A stretch of 54,650 nt of DNA from CAYSBE01 sp046309355 (lineage in GTDB: Bacteria > Bacteroidota > Bacteroidia > UKL13-3). The notes under the pieces were generated by a model. That model did no database searches. It saw only the letters and a list, made by a program, of their open reading frames with translations, and had not been told where the DNA came from. Of the stretch, positions 50,543 through 54,650 are shown in pieces. Within the stretch, counting starts at the first letter, position 1; every line of letters starts with the position of its first letter. A program made the translations under genes and the position numbers. The stretch spans positions 1 through 54,650 of the forward strand of contig JBKCPL010000052.1 of assembly GCA_046309355.1 (NCBI GenBank). The letters run 5' to 3'.

Positions 50543-50550
50543 TACCTTTG
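50543..50550 (+). promoter_or_regulatory. -7 box TACCTTTG for the second porP gene
   Basis: A perfect TAnnTTTG match 19 bases before the TTG start at 50570. It supports a start downstream of this position. Confidence 0.5.
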
Positions 50551-50569
50551 ATATAAATACATATCCGAT

Positions 50570-51562
50570 TTGAAAAAATTAACCGGTATAGCATTCAGTT
50601 TGTTGTTGGGAATGACAGTACATGCCCAAGACCCGCAATTTTCTCAGTTTTATGCCAATACCATTTATACAAATCCAGCTTTTACGGGTGCCAGCGGCCG
50701 CTTGAGATTAGCCATGGCCGCACGTAACCAATATACTGCGCTACAGCGTAATTATAAAACAGCATCCGTATCGCTGGATGCGGACCTCAATTCATTGAAT
50801 GGAGGCTTAGGCTTAATTGCCATGACAGATGTAGCCGGTGATGGATTTTTGACCACTACTTCCGTAAGCGGTATTTATGCCTACAGAACCGCACTAACGC
50901 GCAAAATATCTTTCCGTGCAGCTCTACAAGCCGGTATAATTCAGAAGAATTACGACTATTCGCAGTTCCGCTTTGGTGACCAAATAGATGACCGTTTGGG
51001 ATTTGTTCTACCAACGCGAGAAACACGTGTTCAGGATCAAATCAGTTTTCCAAATTTTTCAGGCGGTATTTTGGTGTTCAGTGACCGGATTTTTGGTGGT
51101 GCAGCAATACACAATATGATTGAGCCCAATCAATCTTTTTTCTTTCCCAATAGCAGTGATGCCGATTTCAGGCTTCCACGCAGGTATACTGCACATCTGG
51201 GTTCCATTATTTATCTATCGCATCAGCGAAATGAATCCGATCGTACATATATATCTCCTAATATTTTATATATGCAGCAGCGGAATTTCAACCAGCTAAA
51301 TCTTGGATTTTTCTACAAAAGGGAGGTGTTATCCGGTGGGATATGGTTTAGGCAAACATCAAATAACGCAGATGCGGTAATTGGACTAATCAGTCTCCGA
51401 TTTAACAGATTTAGAGTGGGTTACAGCTATGATGCTGTCGTTTCAAATTCCAGAACGGCAACCGTAGGAACACACGAACTAACCTTGGTGCTGGAAATAA
51501 AACTTCCCAGAAAAACAGAGTCGAAACGGCAATCAAAAATGCTGAAATGTCCCGACATGTAA
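50570..51562 (+). CDS. PorP/SprF family type IX secretion membrane protein (copy 2)
   Basis: This 330-residue paralogue of the preceding gene begins with a TTG codon at 50570, chosen because it directly precedes a clean signal peptide (MKKLTGIAFSLLLGMTVHAQ) and follows a -7 box. The motif AQDPQFSQFYANTIYTNPAF and the blocks GGLGLIAMTDVAGDGF, SGIYAYRTALTRKISF and PNILYMQQRNFNQLNLGFFY line up with copy 1. The last residues MLKCPDM resemble IRCPDF of copy 1; the shared Cys-Pro-Asp ending is a notable feature. Tandem PorP/SprF copies are common in Bacteroidota, where each may serve different adhesins. No ATG lies near the signal peptide in this frame. Confidence 0.9.
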   Translation: MKKLTGIAFSLLLGMTVHAQDPQFSQFYANTIYTNPAFTGASGRLRLAMAARNQYTALQRNYKTASVSLDADLNSLNGGLGLIAMTDVAGDGFLTTTSVSGIYAYRTALTRKISFRAALQAGIIQKNYDYSQFRFGDQIDDRLGFVLPTRETRVQDQISFPNFSGGILVFSDRIFGGAAIHNMIEPNQSFFFPNSSDADFRLPRRYTAHLGSIIYLSHQRNESDRTYISPNILYMQQRNFNQLNLGFFYKREVLSGGIWFRQTSNNADAVIGLISLRFNRFRVGYSYDAVVSNSRTATVGTHELTLVLEIKLPRKTESKRQSKMLKCPDM

Positions 51563-51567
51563 GAAAA

Positions 51568-51602
51568 TTTGAAATTATCTCAATTATTTTACGTTATATT
51601 TG
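51568..51602 (+). promoter_or_regulatory. Promoter of gldJ: TTTG-N23-TATATTTG
   Basis: TTTG at 51568-51571 and TATATTTG at 51595-51602 with a 23-base spacer, at the long end of the normal 19-23. The -7 box ends 19 bases before the ATG at 51622. Confidence 0.6.
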
Positions 51603-51621
51603 AAAAAATTATTCATTTAAG

Positions 51622-53061
51622 ATGATTATGCGATCATTCAAATTTATTCCTTTACCGCTGGTGGCAGTGCTGCTTTTAACGGCTTGCAGCAAAAATAAAA
51701 GTGAAACAACCGGTTGGAAGTACAATAACTCTAAATGGGGTGGTTTTGAACGTGCTAAATTTACAGAGCAGGAAACCGGACCGGGACTTGTGTTTATCGA
51801 AGGTGGCTCCTTTATTATGGGTCAACACGAGCAAGATTTAACATATGATCACAACAATGTGAAGCGTACCATTTCGGTACCTAGCTTTTACATGGACGAA
51901 ACTGAAGTAAGTAACTTCCACTACTTGGAGTACTTATACTGGCTGCTTCGTGTTCATGTTACCAATCCTCAGATTTATATAGGTGCACTTCCTGATACGC
52001 TGGTTTGGCGTAATAAGCTGTCGTACAACGAACCTCATGTGCTGTACTATTTACGTCACCCTGCTTACCGCGATTATCCGGTAGTGGGTGTTAGCTGGTT
52101 ACAAGCAGTTGAGTATACCAAGTGGCGTACTGACCGTGTAAATGAAATGATACTAGTACGTGAAGGTCTTGTTAATCTGGATGTTAAAAAATCAGTTGAT
52201 GACAATAACTTTAATACCGAGGCGTATTTGTTAGGTTTATATACGCCTAACATTAAAAAACAACTGAAAGACTACCACCCGGATGGTAAAAAACGTGACG
52301 TAAGAATGGAAGATGGTATACTTCTGCCTGATTATCGTTTACCAACGGAAGCTGAGTGGGAGTATGCCGCTTATGGCTACATGTCGCCTGACATGAATGA
52401 AAATATTGATGTGCGTAGAGTTTATCCATGGGATGGTCTTACTCTTCGTAGAAGTGATTACGAAAAATTTCGCGGAAAAATGTATGCTAACTACCAACGC
52501 AGAAGTGGTGATGTGGCCGGTATCGCTGGTCGCTTGAACGATGCAGGATTCTTTACGCAACCTGTGGGTGGTGGACAAGATTATATACCAAACGATTTCG
52601 GCTTATTTCACATGGCAGGAAATGTGAGTGAATGGGTTATGGACGTTTACCGTCCCCTTTCTTGGGAAGATAACAATGATATTTCTTCTTTTCGTGGTAA
52701 CGTATATAAAACAAAGGTGACCGATGCCGATGGACTTATAGGTGAAAAAGATAGCCTTGGACGTGTTCCTTACCGTGAAGTAACAGAAGCTGAAAACGTA
52801 AAACGCAGAAATTATCAGCGAGCTAACAATATTGGATATAAAGACGAACTTTCGTACGAAGATTTGGAACAGAAATATGAATATTCGGTAACTTCATTGA
52901 TTGATAACCGCGCTCGTGTATACAAAGGTGGCTCATGGCGAGATCGTGCTTACTTTTTACATCCCGGCACACGCAGATTTCTGGATGAAGAATTGTCTAC
53001 CGCAACTATCGGTTTCCGTTGTGTGATGGACCGTGTGGGAGATGCACGCAAAAAGAAATAA
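51622..53061 (+). CDS. gldJ: GldJ-like gliding motility/T9SS lipoprotein (FGE-sulfatase fold)
   Basis: This 479-residue lipoprotein has a lipobox LLTACSK (Cys at ~22). It then has TTGWKYNNSKWGGFE, a segment typical of GldJ, and a formylglycine-generating-enzyme-like fold: GPGLVFIEGGSFIMGQHEQD, then FYMDETEVSNFHYLEYLYWL, then YRLPTEAEWEYAAYG and the ending GGSWRDRAYFLHPGTRRFLD with GFRCVM. GldJ and GldK are related; genome context (next to porU/porV, unlike GldK with GldLMN) and length favour GldJ. The catalytic role of FGE is not expected. It is an outer-membrane lipoprotein needed for T9SS stability. Two ATGs (51622 and 51628) are possible starts. Confidence 0.85.
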   Translation: MIMRSFKFIPLPLVAVLLLTACSKNKSETTGWKYNNSKWGGFERAKFTEQETGPGLVFIEGGSFIMGQHEQDLTYDHNNVKRTISVPSFYMDETEVSNFHYLEYLYWLLRVHVTNPQIYIGALPDTLVWRNKLSYNEPHVLYYLRHPAYRDYPVVGVSWLQAVEYTKWRTDRVNEMILVREGLVNLDVKKSVDDNNFNTEAYLLGLYTPNIKKQLKDYHPDGKKRDVRMEDGILLPDYRLPTEAEWEYAAYGYMSPDMNENIDVRRVYPWDGLTLRRSDYEKFRGKMYANYQRRSGDVAGIAGRLNDAGFFTQPVGGGQDYIPNDFGLFHMAGNVSEWVMDVYRPLSWEDNNDISSFRGNVYKTKVTDADGLIGEKDSLGRVPYREVTEAENVKRRNYQRANNIGYKDELSYEDLEQKYEYSVTSLIDNRARVYKGGSWRDRAYFLHPGTRRFLDEELSTATIGFRCVMDRVGDARKKK

Positions 53062-53078
53062 ACCTGAATTAATTCTAT

Positions 53079-53107
53079 AAAATCCCGGTGCTGCCGGGAT
53101 TTTTTTT
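53079..53107 (+). terminator. Terminator of gldJ
   Basis: An 8-bp stem, AATCCCGG / CCGGGATT (53081-53101), with a 5-base loop, preceded by A and followed by T to 53107. It lies about 18 bases after the gldJ stop. Confidence 0.9.
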
Positions 53108-53128
53108 AGCCCTTTTATCAAACACACC

Positions 53129-54028
53129 ATGTCGCATAGTCCCCATCATAAAGCAGGATTTGTAAGTATTATCGGTAAACCCAATGTAGGTAAGTCTACA
53201 TTAATGAATGCGCTGGTAGGCGAAAAGATTTCAATTATTACACCGAAGGTTCAAACAACGCGTCACCGCATTATGGGCATACTGAGTACGCCCGAATATC
53301 AAATAGTATTTTCAGACACCCCCGGTATCATTGAACCCAAATACAAGCTGCATGGGAATATGATGCAGGTGGTAAATGAAAGTCTTCAGGATGCTGATGT
53401 TGTACTGTTTATTACCGCACCTGACGAGTATAGCAAAGCCGACACCGAGTTGATCGAAAAATTAAAACTGATTCGCACACCTTTAATTATCCTGCTAAAT
53501 AAAATTGACCTATACGAAAACAACGAAGCTGTTATGCAGGAAATTAACACGTGGAAAGCAAACTTCCCTGAGGCTGTTGTTATTCCGGTATCTGCCCTAA
53601 ACAAATTCAATACCGAAGCCATCATACAAAATATTGTACACTACATACCCGAATCTCCATCGTTTTATCCCGATGATCAGTTAACCGATAAAAGTGAGCG
53701 ATTTATTGCCTCCGAAATAATTCGGGAAAAGATAATGATGCGCTATAAAGAAGAAATACCCTATGCTGTGCAGGTAGAAATTACAGAATTTAAAAATGAA
53801 GAAAACCTGTTGCGCATATCAGCCGAAATATATGTGATGCGTGAAAGCCAGCGACAAATTTTGATTGGTAAAAATGGAATAGCTATTAAAAATGTAGGCA
53901 TTGCCGCACGAAGAGATCTGGAGTTATTTTTTAAAAAACATGTATTCCTGCAAACATACGTACGGGTAAAGGAGAATTGGCGCGATAACGACAGCCTGCT
54001 TAGGCAGTTTGGCTATAAAACGGATTAA
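53129..54028 (+). CDS. era: GTPase Era
   Basis: This 299-residue GTPase assists maturation of 16S rRNA and the 30S subunit. The G motifs are GKPNVGKST (G1), the Thr-containing TTRHRIMG (G2), DTPGI (G3) and NKID (G4), with SALNKFNTE as G5. The C-terminal KH domain has the family stretch EIPYAVQVEITEFKNEENLL and the GxxG-like KNGIAIKNVGIAARRDLE. Era length and domain order are normal. It lies between the gldJ terminator and der. Confidence 0.97.
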   Translation: MSHSPHHKAGFVSIIGKPNVGKSTLMNALVGEKISIITPKVQTTRHRIMGILSTPEYQIVFSDTPGIIEPKYKLHGNMMQVVNESLQDADVVLFITAPDEYSKADTELIEKLKLIRTPLIILLNKIDLYENNEAVMQEINTWKANFPEAVVIPVSALNKFNTEAIIQNIVHYIPESPSFYPDDQLTDKSERFIASEIIREKIMMRYKEEIPYAVQVEITEFKNEENLLRISAEIYVMRESQRQILIGKNGIAIKNVGIAARRDLELFFKKHVFLQTYVRVKENWRDNDSLLRQFGYKTD

Positions 54029-54041
54029 CGGCTTATCTTTG
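54008..54041 (+). promoter_or_regulatory. Promoter of der: TTTG-N22-TATCTTTG
   Basis: TTTG at 54008-54011 (inside the end of era) and TATCTTTG at 54034-54041, with a 22-base spacer. The -7 box is 22 bases before the der ATG at 54064. It is one of the best-matching promoters in the window. Confidence 0.65.
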
Positions 54042-54063
54042 CCCATTAAAGTAAAGGCATCGC

Positions 54064-54650
54064 ATGGGAAAACTGGTAGCCATAGTGGGCAGACCAAACG
54101 TAGGTAAATCAACCCTTTTTAATCGGTTAATCGGTCAGCGTCAAGCAATAGTTGATGATTTTAGCGGAGTTACACGCGACCGCCATTACGGTCAGAGTGA
54201 ATGGAACGGGAAAACATTTACCATTGTTGATACCGGAGGTTTTGTGCCTAATAGTATCGACATTTTTGAAAACGAGATAGCCAATCAGGTCAAAATTGCC
54301 ATAGAAGAGGCAGATATACTGCTATTTATGGTAGATGTTAGTTCAGGTATTACTCCATTAGACGAATCGGCTGCCGAATTGCTGCGCAGATCGAAAAAGC
54401 CGGTATTGGTTGTGGTAAATAAAGTAGATAACAGCAGCAGGCAGCTTGAGGCTGGTGAATTTTACAGTCTCGGATTCGATGAAATCTTCACTATTTCATC
54501 TGTATCAGGAGGGGGCACAGGGGAAATGCTTGATCGCATATGCGAATTAATGCCGGATGTATTGCCTGAAGTATCGAACGAGAAGGATGACTATTCAGAA
54601 GAAGACCAAACAGAAGAAGAATTAACACCGGCATTGCCCAAAATAGCTAT
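54064..54650 (+). CDS. der: Ribosome biogenesis GTPase Der, N-terminal part (runs off the window)
   Basis: The first 195 residues are visible. Der has two tandem G domains and acts in 50S subunit assembly. The first G domain is complete: GRPNVGKST (residues 9-17), the Thr in GVTRDRHYG, DTGGF and NKVD. After it comes an acidic linker (NEKDDYSEEDQTEEE), the usual spacer before the second G domain, whose start (LPKIA) is at the window edge. The start at 54064 gives MGKLVAIVGRPNVG, as in other Der proteins. Confidence 0.96.
   Translation, partial: MGKLVAIVGRPNVGKSTLFNRLIGQRQAIVDDFSGVTRDRHYGQSEWNGKTFTIVDTGGFVPNSIDIFENEIANQVKIAIEEADILLFMVDVSSGITPLDESAAELLRRSKKPVLVVVNKVDNSSRQLEAGEFYSLGFDEIFTISSVSGGGTGEMLDRICELMPDVLPEVSNEKDDYSEEDQTEEELTPALPKIA

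Noticed and set aside
1..54650. tRNA, rRNA, CRISPR, IS elements, integrase or origin of replication
   Set aside because: I scanned for cloverleaf arms, repeat-spacer patterns, transposase motifs and DnaA-box clusters and found none I could support.

Overview
The window reads as a chromosome segment of a member of the Bacteroidota. Four things point there. It carries type IX secretion components (PorV, PorU, two PorP/SprF paralogues and a GldJ-type lipoprotein). Two secreted proteins end in T9SS sorting domains of types A and B. Many starts are preceded by the Bacteroidota -7 element TAnnTTTG or its shorter form TAnnTTG(C), with no clear Shine-Dalgarno. Several families present are common in this phylum (DUF4421, caspase plus DUF4384, large gliding-associated proteins). 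I cannot name a genus. I saw no tRNA, rRNA, CRISPR array, IS element or prophage.

Layout. 1-3.3 kb (minus strand): the start of a secreted PKD-type protein, then a di-heme peroxidase (MbnH/MauG-like) translationally coupled to an MbnP-like lipoprotein. 3.3-7.9 kb: YajQ, a 1035-residue repeat protein with a type B T9SS tail, and malate dehydrogenase. 8.0-16.6 kb: a long minus-strand run of a giant exported protein, PlsY, a ClpS-like adaptor, CoA-transferase subunit A, a GT-C-type membrane protein, and CoA-transferase subunit B. 16.65-19.9 kb: an A+T-richer accessory patch with a DUF1643 protein, a membrane protein and an Mrr-type endonuclease, next to a possible gene remnant. 19.9-21.9 kb: a fused alpha/beta E1 of a 2-oxoacid dehydrogenase complex.

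22-29 kb is the most unusual part. A TPR sensor kinase and NarL-type regulator are divergent from a secreted caspase-like protease. The protease is followed by four tandem paralogues of a small exported cysteine-containing family. Three of the four carry paired (S/K)RG sites resembling sites in the protease itself, and three have promoters of the same layout. I read this as a candidate undescribed protease/substrate module.

29-43.7 kb is mostly housekeeping: M23 peptidase, peroxiredoxin, a phospholipase D family cardiolipin synthase, DUF4421, dihydrolipoamide dehydrogenase, cyclophilin, SerS, FolE/PTPS, an ECF-like sigma factor, a VCBS-repeat secreted protein, and MurF. 43.7-54.65 kb: IspF, then the T9SS block with PorU/PorV divergent from PorP, PorP and GldJ, followed by the GTPases Era and Der (Der runs off the end).

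Functionally, the T9SS block would export the proteins with type A and B tails. The E1 protein and dihydrolipoamide dehydrogenase belong to the same class of complex, although they are about 12 kb apart.
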